NCBI GenBank assembly: GCA_041180785.1
Contig: JBEGQV010000025.1
Location: forward strand, 1-17,655
Reading direction: 5' to 3'
DNA length: 17,655 nt
Origin: Sandaracinomonas sp041180785
GTDB taxonomy: Bacteria; Bacteroidota; Bacteroidia; Cytophagales; Spirosomataceae
Shown piece by piece: positions 8,033 to 15,268 of this stretch. Made by a program: the position numbers and the translations under genes. Every line of letters begins with the position of its first letter. The first letter of the stretch is position 1. The notes beneath the pieces were generated by a model. That model searched no databases and was not told where the DNA came from. It worked only from the letters and a program-made list of their open reading frames with translations.

Positions 8033-9544
8033 ATGAACCTTAAAAACAGTCCTTTATTTTTCCTCTTTGCTTGCCTGATCCTGTCGACCTTTACCTATAT
8101 TTCCTGCAACAATTCAAAGGCGAAAGAAGGAGAGGTGCTCGCAAAAACATACTGTGCTTCTTGTCACCTACAACCTTTGCCAGACGATTTACCGAAAAAC
8201 GTTTGGCAATATTCCACATTACCTTACATGGGGATGATGATGGGACTTGACAAGGAAGTCGAGAACCTACCTGAAATCTTAAAAACCTATACCATCCTCA
8301 AAGCACCTCAACCACTTATTTCTCAAGAGGATTTTGAAAAAATTAAAGAATACTACCTAAGCAATGCTTCTGAATCAAAGGATTATGCTAACATGAATTT
8401 TCCTAAACTTGAGGTCAATAATCAATTGTTTACCGCTGAAGACATCAATTTGCCCAGCAATAACCAAACTTTTCCAAATTTTACCTGTGTAAAATTTGAT
8501 CCACGTTCAAAGCGCATCCTTGCCGGCGACCAATCCAATCGAGTCGTTTGGATCTTGAATGCCAATGGCACCTTGATTAAAAAATTAGAAAACCAAGATG
8601 CCTTGACATATGTTGAAGCAAAAGGCAATCAATATTTGTTTACGTATATTGGATCAACCACCCAAGCGAATCCCAATACAGAAGGACATGTGGATCTTTT
8701 AAATGCTCAATACCAATCGAAAAATATTTTAAACAAGGTAAAACGTCCTTTAGAGGGCTTGGAAGCAAACTTAGATGCTGACGCATCTAATGAACTCATT
8801 ACTTGTGAATTCGGTTTTAACGAAGGTGGACTCGCCATCTGGAAAAAAGGTAGGTCAGGTTATGAAAAACATCTCATCGACTCCCAAACCGGTTGCACTT
8901 CCATTCAAGTGAAAGACTTTAACAAGGATGGCAAATTGGATATTTTAGCACTTTTTGCCCAAGGTAATGAACGCATTAATTTATTCATCAACAAGGGAAA
9001 TCTGACATTTGAGTCAAAAACACTCCTACGATTTAATCCGATTTGGGGTAGTAGTTCCTTTGATTTAGTGGATGTAAACCAAGACGGACAACTGGACATC
9101 GTTACTACTTCAGGAGATAATGCCGATTTTACAACGGTCCTCAAACCATTTCATGGTATCCGAATTTATGAGAACAAAGGAGATTTCCAATTCAGAGAGC
9201 CCATTTTTATTCCTCAAAACGGTGCCACTAAAGTGATGCATGCCGACTTTGATGTGGATGGAGATCAGGATTTACTTGCGATTTCCTTATTTCCCAACGT
9301 TACCCAAAACCCCCAGGAACAAATCTTGTTCATCGAAAACAGAAAAGGACAATGGGTACCACAAGGTATCCCTGCTTTTGACCACGGAAGGTATGCCGTC
9401 ATGGATTTGGGAGATATCGACAACGATGGCGATGTGGATGTACTTTTAGGCTCTCATGCTGTAGCAAAATTCCCAGAGGGACAATTTAATCCCAATTGGA
9501 AAAACGCCAAAGGATTGACGATTTTACGCAATTCCACAAAATAA
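8033..9544 (+). CDS. Lipoprotein with c-type haem motif and FG-GAP/VCBS repeats
   Basis: The protein has 503 residues. A lipoprotein signal ends at Cys25 (lipobox TYISC). A single haem-c attachment motif CASCH (41-45) is followed by a Met-rich YMGMMMG (65-71) that could supply the distal ligand, so residues about 30-110 resemble a small cytochrome c. The rest is a predicted beta-propeller with Ca-binding FG-GAP/VCBS loops: DFNKDGKLDI (295-304), DVNQDGQLDI (347-356), DFDVDGDQDL (405-414) and DIDNDGDVDV (461-470). It is expected to be membrane-anchored and to face the periplasm or surface. Electron transfer or a redox-linked binding role is inferred. A good promoter lies just upstream, and the acyltransferase gene follows after 61 bp. 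Confidence 0.85.
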   Translation: MNLKNSPLFFLFACLILSTFTYISCNNSKAKEGEVLAKTYCASCHLQPLPDDLPKNVWQYSTLPYMGMMMGLDKEVENLPEILKTYTILKAPQPLISQEDFEKIKEYYLSNASESKDYANMNFPKLEVNNQLFTAEDINLPSNNQTFPNFTCVKFDPRSKRILAGDQSNRVVWILNANGTLIKKLENQDALTYVEAKGNQYLFTYIGSTTQANPNTEGHVDLLNAQYQSKNILNKVKRPLEGLEANLDADASNELITCEFGFNEGGLAIWKKGRSGYEKHLIDSQTGCTSIQVKDFNKDGKLDILALFAQGNERINLFINKGNLTFESKTLLRFNPIWGSSSFDLVDVNQDGQLDIVTTSGDNADFTTVLKPFHGIRIYENKGDFQFREPIFIPQNGATKVMHADFDVDGDQDLLAISLFPNVTQNPQEQILFIENRKGQWVPQGIPAFDHGRYAVMDLGDIDNDGDVDVLLGSHAVAKFPEGQFNPNWKNAKGLTILRNSTK

Positions 9545-9605
9545 TCAATTGATTAGGAACAAATATTTCTATAGCAGTGTTTTATAAGAATAGAATGACC
9601 TTACA

Positions 9606-10823
9606 TTGACAAACACCTATTCCTACACACTTTTTCATTCCACAAGCGAATTACCTGCTGCCTGGGACCAGGTCTCCAATTCTTGTATTTTTTTACAAAA
9701 AAAGTATTTACAAGTACTAGAGAATGCTTCTCCGGAAAACATGAAGTGTCATTTTGTAGGCATATTTGAGAACAATGAATTAATTGCGACTTCCATCATT
9801 CAAGAAATACAATTAGATGCCCTGAATAGTTTTGGAAACAGGGATCATTGTTTTAAAAATCAAATCAGGAACTTGTTATTTCGTAAATTTTCCTCCAAGG
9901 TTTTGGTGGTAGGAAATAACATGCTAAGTGGACAAAATGCTTTTGCCATCTCAGCTAAGGCGAAGGAACAGCAGGTGCTAAATACCTTAAAAGAAATCGT
10001 TCAAAACTGGGAAAACACTTATCATATTTCCCTCATCAAGGATTTTACCATTCCAGAAATAGACCAGCAAGATACACATCATTTTCAGCAAGATTATGCC
10101 TTCTCCGCCCAACCCGCGATGGTTTTATCTATACCATCTCATTGGAAAGGCGAAGCAGATTATGTAAATGATTTGCATAAAAAGTATAGAGATCAGTACA
10201 AACGTTGTCGAAAAAAAGGAGCGGAGCTTGTGTCAAAAGAATTGTCGGAACAAGAAATTTTGGAACAACAAGAGCATATTCATAAGCTCTATATGCATGT
10301 TGCTGAACATGCTCCCGTAAACACCTTTTTCCTACCATCAACCCATTTTTACGAGTTTAAAAAGCAATTAAAAGAAGATTTTATTTTAAGAGGATATTAT
10401 GTAAATGAGGTGTTAGTTGGTTTTACTTCCGTAATCCGACATGGAAGCGAGCTGGAAACCTATTTTTTAGGATATGATGAAACAATACAGCGAGAAAAAA
10501 TGTTGTATTTAAACATGCTATACGATATTCTTGCTTGTGGAATTGCCAATTCCTTTGAACGTATCAATTTTGGACGCACAGCTTTAGAAATCAAAAGTTC
10601 TATTGGAGCAGAGCCAATTGAATTGATGGGCTATATGCGACATTCAAATCCCTTGATTCAGCTCAATTTGTCTTGGATTTTCCCCTTGTTGGAGCCAAAA
10701 GTTGTTTGGAATCAACGAAGTCCTTTTAAATTTAAACCGCAGACGAGTCAATTAGGCATTCCACATTTGGATGCATCCATAAAAAAGAAGCAGGGCAGTT
10801 TGTGTCAATTTTTTTGCTCATAA
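9606..10823 (+). CDS. GNAT/FemAB-like acyltransferase (Acetyltransf_6 type) with TTG start
   Basis: The product has 405 residues and no signal peptide or membrane segment. The C-terminal half has the basic segment HKKYRDQYKRCRKKG (191-205) typical of BioF2-like/Acetyltransf_6 GNAT proteins. GNAT strands follow (GYYVNEVLVGFTSVI, 263-277; ETYFLGYD, 284-291), and then INFGRTALEIKSSIGA (320-335), a helix-turn typical of this group. The acceptor is unknown; related enzymes act on peptidoglycan precursors, lipids or amino acids. The frame is closed at 9591 and the first in-frame ATG is codon 46, so TTG at 9606 is the best start. The last 30 codons (from about residue 376) run antisense into the downstream nagB-like gene. 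They look unlike the domain and may be a read-through tail. Confidence 0.75.
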   Translation: MTNTYSYTLFHSTSELPAAWDQVSNSCIFLQKKYLQVLENASPENMKCHFVGIFENNELIATSIIQEIQLDALNSFGNRDHCFKNQIRNLLFRKFSSKVLVVGNNMLSGQNAFAISAKAKEQQVLNTLKEIVQNWENTYHISLIKDFTIPEIDQQDTHHFQQDYAFSAQPAMVLSIPSHWKGEADYVNDLHKKYRDQYKRCRKKGAELVSKELSEQEILEQQEHIHKLYMHVAEHAPVNTFFLPSTHFYEFKKQLKEDFILRGYYVNEVLVGFTSVIRHGSELETYFLGYDETIQREKMLYLNMLYDILACGIANSFERINFGRTALEIKSSIGAEPIELMGYMRHSNPLIQLNLSWIFPLLEPKVVWNQRSPFKFKPQTSQLGIPHLDASIKKKQGSLCQFFCS

Positions 10824-11430
10824 TCTGCTTCACGGCATCCTGTTTTCCTTTGCCGGTAATCAAGAAAATGATTTTTTTCGACTGCATGATACCCTCCATG
10901 CCCACGCAAAGTCCATATGCAGGTTCTGTACCTGCAGAAAGCGCCGGATCATGTTGAATCGTTGATGGCGCCAAAATTGCTTTATGAAAATCTGGCTGCA
11001 AAAATGCGGCTGGTTCATTGAACGCAATATGTCCATTTTTACCCAATCCCAAAATACAAATATCTAAGGGTCCATTTTCCTGAATAAATGAATTAATGCG
11101 TTTGCATTCTGCCTCCACAACTTCTGGAGCCGTATCAAAAGTGATGTATCGTTTGGATGGAATTTCCATGGGTCCTAACAAATGCTGTTTCAAATAGGAT
11201 TCGCAAGAATCCTTGTGCGAAAGTGGAATTATTCCCCACTCGTCCATTTTAATGACACGCATTTGCTGGTAGACCGACTTATTCTTGGCCATTTCAGCAT
11301 ACATCCCAGTGGGACTACCGCCTGTAGCCGCACAAAATAATAGTCCAGGATTAGCTATTACTTCCTTCTCAATGATGGAAGCTGCTTTTTTCGAAAGTTC
11401 ATCGTATGAATTTAAGTAGGTGATGTTCAT
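10732..11430 (-). CDS. NagB-family amino-sugar-6-phosphate deaminase/isomerase
   Basis: This is a cytoplasmic protein of 232 residues. The family converts glucosamine-6-phosphate (or galactosamine-6-phosphate) to a ketose phosphate plus ammonia. Visible motifs are the phosphate loop ATGGSPTGMY (35-44), KMDEWG (61-66) with the likely catalytic Asp63, LGLGKNGHIAFNEPA (127-141) with His134 and Glu139, and CPASFLWMHPNV (212-223). Classical NagB has DEY where this has DEW, and it is shorter than E. coli NagB (266 residues). A galactosamine-6-phosphate isomerase (AgaI-like) assignment is therefore equally possible, and I leave the symbol blank. It is the last gene after the M28 and ThuA genes, 21 bp from the ThuA stop. 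Its last 92 bp overlap the convergent acyltransferase gene. Confidence 0.85.
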   Translation of the reverse strand: MNITYLNSYDELSKKAASIIEKEVIANPGLLFCAATGGSPTGMYAEMAKNKSVYQQMRVIKMDEWGIIPLSHKDSCESYLKQHLLGPMEIPSKRYITFDTAPEVVEAECKRINSFIQENGPLDICILGLGKNGHIAFNEPAAFLQPDFHKAILAPSTIQHDPALSAGTEPAYGLCVGMEGIMQSKKIIFLITGKGKQDAVKQIMSKKIDTNCPASFLWMHPNVECLIDSSAV

Positions 11431-11451
11431 AGGGTTGAGGAATGAGGTGAG

Positions 11452-12258
11452 TTATTTAAATTTCAAACTATCATCTCTACCTGTTGCAAAAGCCTTGGAG
11501 TAATCAATCTTTTTCACTTGCTTAGCGACGTATTGAATACCTTGTAATAAGTGATTCAAATAGGTAGGATCTTGGTAATTTTCTTTGGCGTGGCCAAGGG
11601 TGGTGATCCAAATGTGTCCGCCTTGAAATTCATGCGTCCAAACCGCCGGAAAATAATTTCCAAATACACCTTTATGTTTGTCAATTAAGTCTTTTTGGGA
11701 CGGATCTAACGTAGAAACATCATGCATCATCAGGGTTTGAATGCCGGGGTATAATTCAAACCCGAAATAACATTCATCTTCTTTGGTCCACTTCAAGGGA
11801 ACTCCTTTCATGGATGGATGGGATCGAGCAATGTTAACTATGGAGAATGGCTGGAATTTTGCATGCCAGGAGAAGGTTTCACCCACCATCATTTTAAACC
11901 AATTCCATTTGCGCTCAGTGCCGGTAACGGAATGGACCCCTACAAAACCACCACCTGCTTCGATGTAGTGTCGAAATGCCAAGCGTTGATCATCGGTATC
12001 GAACACATCATTATTGGTGCTAGTAAAGATAATTACACGGTATTTGGCTAAGTTCTTTTCCGCAAAAACAGATGGATCGGCAGAGACGTCTACTTGAAAG
12101 TGGTTCACTTGGCCCAATTGTTGAACCGCAGCCACGGCAGAAGGAATATTGTCGTGTACGTATCCTGTGCCATTTTTGGTGTACACTAAGACTGAAAAGG
12201 AGTGTTGTGCAAACGTTGAAAAGGCACAAAACAATAACAAAAGGCTTATTCGAATCAT
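11452..12258 (-). CDS. Exported ThuA-domain protein
   Basis: The protein has 268 residues with a signal peptide over about 1-17 (cleaved near FAQ). A ThuA (class I glutamine-amidotransferase-like) fold covers 20-250. Visible parts are the first strand FSVLVYTKNGTGYVHD, the elbow AGGGFVGVHS (101-110), FSWHAKF (129-135), and the closing PAVWTHEFQGGHIWITTLGH (204-223), which is typical of ThuA. ThuA proteins are tied to sugar utilisation, but the reaction is poorly defined. There is no catalytic Cys at the elbow (GVHS), as usual for this group. The ATG overlaps the M28 stop in ATGA (4 bp), which implies translational coupling. Being exported, it is expected to act with the peptidase in the periplasm. 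Confidence 0.85.
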   Translation of the reverse strand: MIRISLLLLFCAFSTFAQHSFSVLVYTKNGTGYVHDNIPSAVAAVQQLGQVNHFQVDVSADPSVFAEKNLAKYRVIIFTSTNNDVFDTDDQRLAFRHYIEAGGGFVGVHSVTGTERKWNWFKMMVGETFSWHAKFQPFSIVNIARSHPSMKGVPLKWTKEDECYFGFELYPGIQTLMMHDVSTLDPSQKDLIDKHKGVFGNYFPAVWTHEFQGGHIWITTLGHAKENYQDPTYLNHLLQGIQYVAKQVKKIDYSKAFATGRDDSLKFK

Positions 12259-13625
12259 TGTACTCCGTATTGATCGATTAAATAAATGATGGCGGCCATG
12301 TTTACAGCACCTAAATGTAATTCTCTTTTATTAACATTTTCAAACACATCTGTTTTAGCATGGTGTAAATCAAAATAGCGTTGACTATCAGGAATGAGTC
12401 CGGCTAAAATTGTCGATTTATTGATGCCTAACATAGGAGCGATGTCGGTTCCGCCTCCGCCATTCGTAATTTCAGAACCATAGGGTTTCAACAGGGGAGT
12501 CCATGATTGAAATTTAGCCATTTTAGCCGCAGGAGCAGTAATTCCAATGGAACGAGGAGTAAACCCGCCTTCATCGCTCTCTAAGACAAAAATATGGTTT
12601 TCTTGATTGATTTTGGCTTGATTTGCATATTCATTTCCGCCCCGTACACCATTTTCTTCATTGGCAAAAAGGACAAATCGAATCGTTCTTTTCGGTTTAT
12701 AATTGAGCGTTTTCAAAACACGCAACACTTCCATCGTTTGAACAACACCCGCACCATCATCATGTGCACCTTCATTGACGTCCCAGCTGTCTAAGTGTCC
12801 ACCCAGAGTAATGTATTGATCCGGAAACTCAGAACCTTTGATTTCAGCAATAACATTGCTTTCGTCGGCATCTGGAAGAAAGTATCCATACGTTTGTACT
12901 TGCACCTTGATTCTTCCTTTTTTGGCCATCGCAAACAACATTTTGGCATCATTAGGTCCCAAAGCCACTGCCGGAATTTTCGGATAAGCCTCATCATAGG
13001 TCATGCTGCCTGTATGAGGCATGTTATCTGGAGCAGTACTTAAGGAATGAATCATCACGGCCACAGCACCATATTTGGCTGCTCGACTAGCACCGGCCCG
13101 ACGATAAGCACCACTTTCCCCATAGGCTTTAAAAGTTTGAATCTTTGTGGGATCAAATACACTGTGGTAATAGACAATTTTACCTTTTACCTCGTCTTTA
13201 CGACGCTCTAATTCTTCAAAACTTGAAACCGCAAGTACTTCTGCCTCAATTAATCCATTGGAGCTCAAAGAATTTCCCAAGGCAAAAGCAGCAAGTGGTT
13301 GCAAAGTAGCCTGACCATTTACGCCAACAATGGCCACAAAATCTGTGCCTCCACGCTTCCAATTAGGCGTTTTACAGGCTTGAAGGTACACTCTATCTGC
13401 CCCAATACTTTCAAAACTTTTCTTTCCCCAGGCAATGGCATGCTGTTGCTGCGGAGAACCCGCCAAACGACCACCTATTTTTTTTGTTAATTCATACAAA
13501 AGTTCATAGGCCTTCCCATTTGTCATGATCTCATCCGACATTTTTTTGATAAATAAACTATCGGAGTTCAATTGCGCCTTGGATAAAAAAGGCAAAGCCA
13601 ATAGAGGCAAGAAATGTAATTTCAT
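12255..13625 (-). CDS. Exported M28 metallopeptidase, carboxypeptidase Q-like
   Basis: The protein has 456 residues with a signal peptide over about 1-17 (cleaved near SKA). An M28 catalytic fold is interrupted by a PA-type insertion (about 120-250). Predicted di-zinc ligands and catalytic residues are all present: GGHLDSWD (275-282, His277), AHDDGAG (287-293, Asp289), NEENG (322-326, catalytic Glu323 with Glu324), ESDEGG (349-354, Asp351), and FDLHHAKTD (418-426, His421 or His422). The spacing resembles human plasma glutamate carboxypeptidase, which releases residues from dipeptides. The gene lies 14 bp after the FG-GAP lipoprotein stop. A weak promoter match (TTG 13661-13663, N22, TAATTTTA 13631-13638) might also drive it separately. 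Confidence 0.9.
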   Translation of the reverse strand: MKLHFLPLLALPFLSKAQLNSDSLFIKKMSDEIMTNGKAYELLYELTKKIGGRLAGSPQQQHAIAWGKKSFESIGADRVYLQACKTPNWKRGGTDFVAIVGVNGQATLQPLAAFALGNSLSSNGLIEAEVLAVSSFEELERRKDEVKGKIVYYHSVFDPTKIQTFKAYGESGAYRRAGASRAAKYGAVAVMIHSLSTAPDNMPHTGSMTYDEAYPKIPAVALGPNDAKMLFAMAKKGRIKVQVQTYGYFLPDADESNVIAEIKGSEFPDQYITLGGHLDSWDVNEGAHDDGAGVVQTMEVLRVLKTLNYKPKRTIRFVLFANEENGVRGGNEYANQAKINQENHIFVLESDEGGFTPRSIGITAPAAKMAKFQSWTPLLKPYGSEITNGGGGTDIAPMLGINKSTILAGLIPDSQRYFDLHHAKTDVFENVNKRELHLGAVNMAAIIYLIDQYGVQ

Positions 13626-13639
13626 AAAGATAAAATTAA

Positions 13640-15004
13640 TTATTTTATAGTTAAATCAGTCAATTCAAAAGCATTCATTTCAGTTGTTCTAATTCCGATT
13701 AATCGCAAAGAATTATTTTCGAAATACCCTTTAACATAACCAGGAGCTTGACTTTGAATTGGTATAGTGTTTTGATGTAAAAAAGCTCCTTCATTGCCTT
13801 CTGAAATCAATAAAAATGGATTTAAATCAAAATTAGTTTGAGGTCTTGGCACATATCTTGCTCCCTCAAAATGTAAAAAAATACAATCATGACCCCTAAA
13901 TTTACCAACTTCAAAATTACTAAACCATATTTTGTTCGGATAAGCATCACCATACAATTCAAATTTTAATTTATTTGGCGTAAAATTTCCATTTCCATCA
14001 TTGTTCCAAACTTGAATACCTGAATTATTTTTATAATCGCCCATACTAACTGCAATATCTATATTTCCATCATCATTAAAATCTCCTGTTCGTACATCTG
14101 CTACTGCCATCCCTTTTTCTAACAATAATCCACCTGGTTTAATTATTTTGGAGATATAAAATTTACGATTCACTTTATCATAACTCATCAAAATAAAAGA
14201 ATAAAATTTATTCATTTCAACCTTTGTTGAAGTTAAAATTAATTCATTTCCTGGAGTAGATTTATCTACATCTGCCACCGTAATTGATCCAAAAGAAAAT
14301 CCTCCATCAATTATCTTTTTCGCATCTTGAGTAATTCCAAGTTTGGATTCAAACTCATAGGCAATAGGAAAAGAAGTATTAACCAAAGAAAAATTAGTAC
14401 CTGAAAATAATTTGAATAGTTCTGGTGACTGGGTTTCAACACCAACGTAGGACAACACATCTGATATATTGTCTCCATCCATATCTCCTGATGCAGCATA
14501 GTGATAAAATTCAGCCTTTGTTTTATCTGAAATTCGATTCCAAGTAATTGAATTGTCAGAATTTGTTTTTGATATATATAAATTACCCGTTGGGTTGGTT
14601 TCTGATTCGGTACCTGCATTGGCCCAAACAAAAGTACCAGAACTCACTTTATAAATATTTCTTGCACGATCTATAATATTACCATAGCTTGCTGATTCTA
14701 ACGTCCAAACATCATTTTTTTTCATAAAATGAAGTGGCGACATGTATTGTTGAGTACCGGGAGATATAATTAAATTGTTATCATAATAAATTGTTCCATT
14801 GGATGATTCGTTTGATGAACCTTGTAAATCATAATTGAAAATTTGAACATTTGTAATCGTTCCATTTGCTACATTAGAAGTTTTTGCAACAATTACAGGC
14901 AAATTAGACAAAGCAGGGTTTTGAAGCGTTGCAACTGGAGCATCTTCCTTTTGACAAGAAATGAACAAGATTTCCAGTAATAAAAAAGTTAACTTATTTT
15001 TCAT
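13640..15004 (-). CDS. FG-GAP/VCBS-repeat lipoprotein of unknown function
   Basis: The 454-residue protein has a lipoprotein signal with lipobox FISC (Cys17). The mature part is beta-rich with Ca-binding FG-GAP-like loops, DMDGDNISDV (174-183), DVDKSTPGNEL (245-255) and DFNDDGNIDI (308-317), suggesting a beta-propeller. No enzyme motif is seen, and there is no CxxCH motif, unlike the other FG-GAP lipoprotein at 8033. The frame is open upstream to an ATG at 15112, but that extension reads through the terminator and tRNA-Lys. The ATG at 15004, which begins a clear signal peptide, is therefore the start. By eye the gene is more AT-rich than the following M28 and ThuA genes. It begins just 17 bp below the tRNA terminator, so its promoter is unclear; a TATATTTC (15014-15021) is the only -7-like box. 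Confidence 0.75.
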   Translation of the reverse strand: MKNKLTFLLLEILFISCQKEDAPVATLQNPALSNLPVIVAKTSNVANGTITNVQIFNYDLQGSSNESSNGTIYYDNNLIISPGTQQYMSPLHFMKKNDVWTLESASYGNIIDRARNIYKVSSGTFVWANAGTESETNPTGNLYISKTNSDNSITWNRISDKTKAEFYHYAASGDMDGDNISDVLSYVGVETQSPELFKLFSGTNFSLVNTSFPIAYEFESKLGITQDAKKIIDGGFSFGSITVADVDKSTPGNELILTSTKVEMNKFYSFILMSYDKVNRKFYISKIIKPGGLLLEKGMAVADVRTGDFNDDGNIDIAVSMGDYKNNSGIQVWNNDGNGNFTPNKLKFELYGDAYPNKIWFSNFEVGKFRGHDCIFLHFEGARYVPRPQTNFDLNPFLLISEGNEGAFLHQNTIPIQSQAPGYVKGYFENNSLRLIGIRTTEMNAFELTDLTIK

Positions 15005-15020
15005 ACGATTTAGGAAATAT

Positions 15021-15047
15021 AAAAAAAGCCTTTCGATTGAAAGGCTT
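15021..15047 (-). terminator. Intrinsic terminator of tRNA-Lys
   Basis: On the minus strand a 9-bp perfect stem (AAGCCTTTC / GAAAGGCTT) with a 4-nt loop ends in a run of seven T (15021-15027 as A on the plus strand). It starts 8 nt after the tRNA 3' end and lies 17 bp before the lipoprotein ATG. Confidence 0.85.
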
Positions 15048-15054
15048 AGAAAAG

Positions 15055-15127
15055 TGATCCCGCTGGGATTCGAACCCAGGACCCATACATTAAAAGTGTA
15101 TTGCTCTACCAACTGAGCTACGGAATC
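15055..15127 (-). tRNA. tRNA-Lys (anticodon TTT)
   Basis: The 73-nt cloverleaf is complete. The acceptor stem GATTCCG/CGGGATC contains one T-G wobble. The D arm is GCTC-AGTTGGTA-GAGC. The anticodon arm is ATACA-CTTTTAA-TGTAT with anticodon TTT (plus-strand 15092-15094). The variable loop is GGGTC, the T arm is CTGGG-TTCGAAT-CCCAG, and the discriminator is A. CCA is not encoded. The gene is followed by an intrinsic terminator and preceded by a promoter about 110 bp upstream. Confidence 0.97.
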
Positions 15128-15129
15128 AT

Positions 15130-15200
15130 CAAGCTTGCGCTTGTATATTTTAATGGTTCACTCTGGAACCCTAGGTGAGTCTTAGCCACTGGCTAGCCTC
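15130..15200 (-). other. Structured leader upstream of tRNA-Lys
   Basis: Between the promoter at 15238-15268 and the tRNA 5' end, about 100 nt are not accounted for. They can form three hairpins: 15130-15143 (5-bp stem; on the minus strand the loop is GCAA, a GNRA tetraloop), 15155-15170 (GGTTC/GAACC stem) and 15183-15195 (TAGCC/GGCTA stem, 3-nt loop). No open reading frame or second tRNA was found. A tRNA precursor leader, or a small RNA on either strand, is possible. Confidence 0.4.
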
Positions 15201-15237
15201 ATTTGCAATTCAGGAACTTTTTTCCCTTATTGCGGTG

Positions 15238-15268
15238 CAAAACTAATACAGTTTTTTAAAATATGCAA
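15238..15268 (-). promoter_or_regulatory. Bacteroidota-type promoter for tRNA-Lys
   Basis: On the minus strand TTG (15266-15268), N20 and TAGTTTTG (15238-15245) match both consensus elements. The -33 element lies in codon 2 of the divergent SH3-like gene. Transcription would start near 15231, giving a leader of about 104 nt before the tRNA. Confidence 0.6.

Noticed and set aside
12795..13043. Plus-strand open frames antisense to the M28 and ThuA genes (also 11818-12051, 12072-12281, 12594-12794, 13299-13490)
   Set aside because: The M28 and ThuA catalytic motifs are on the minus strand. The antisense frames show no recognisable domain or start signals.
15005..15112. Longer N-terminus for the FG-GAP lipoprotein (start at 15112)
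   Set aside because: These codons come from the tRNA-Lys gene and its terminator. The lipoprotein signal begins at 15004.
15128..15262. Second tRNA or tRNA remnant upstream of tRNA-Lys
   Set aside because: There are short stems, but no D-arm GGT loop, TTCGA T-loop or acceptor pairing in either orientation.
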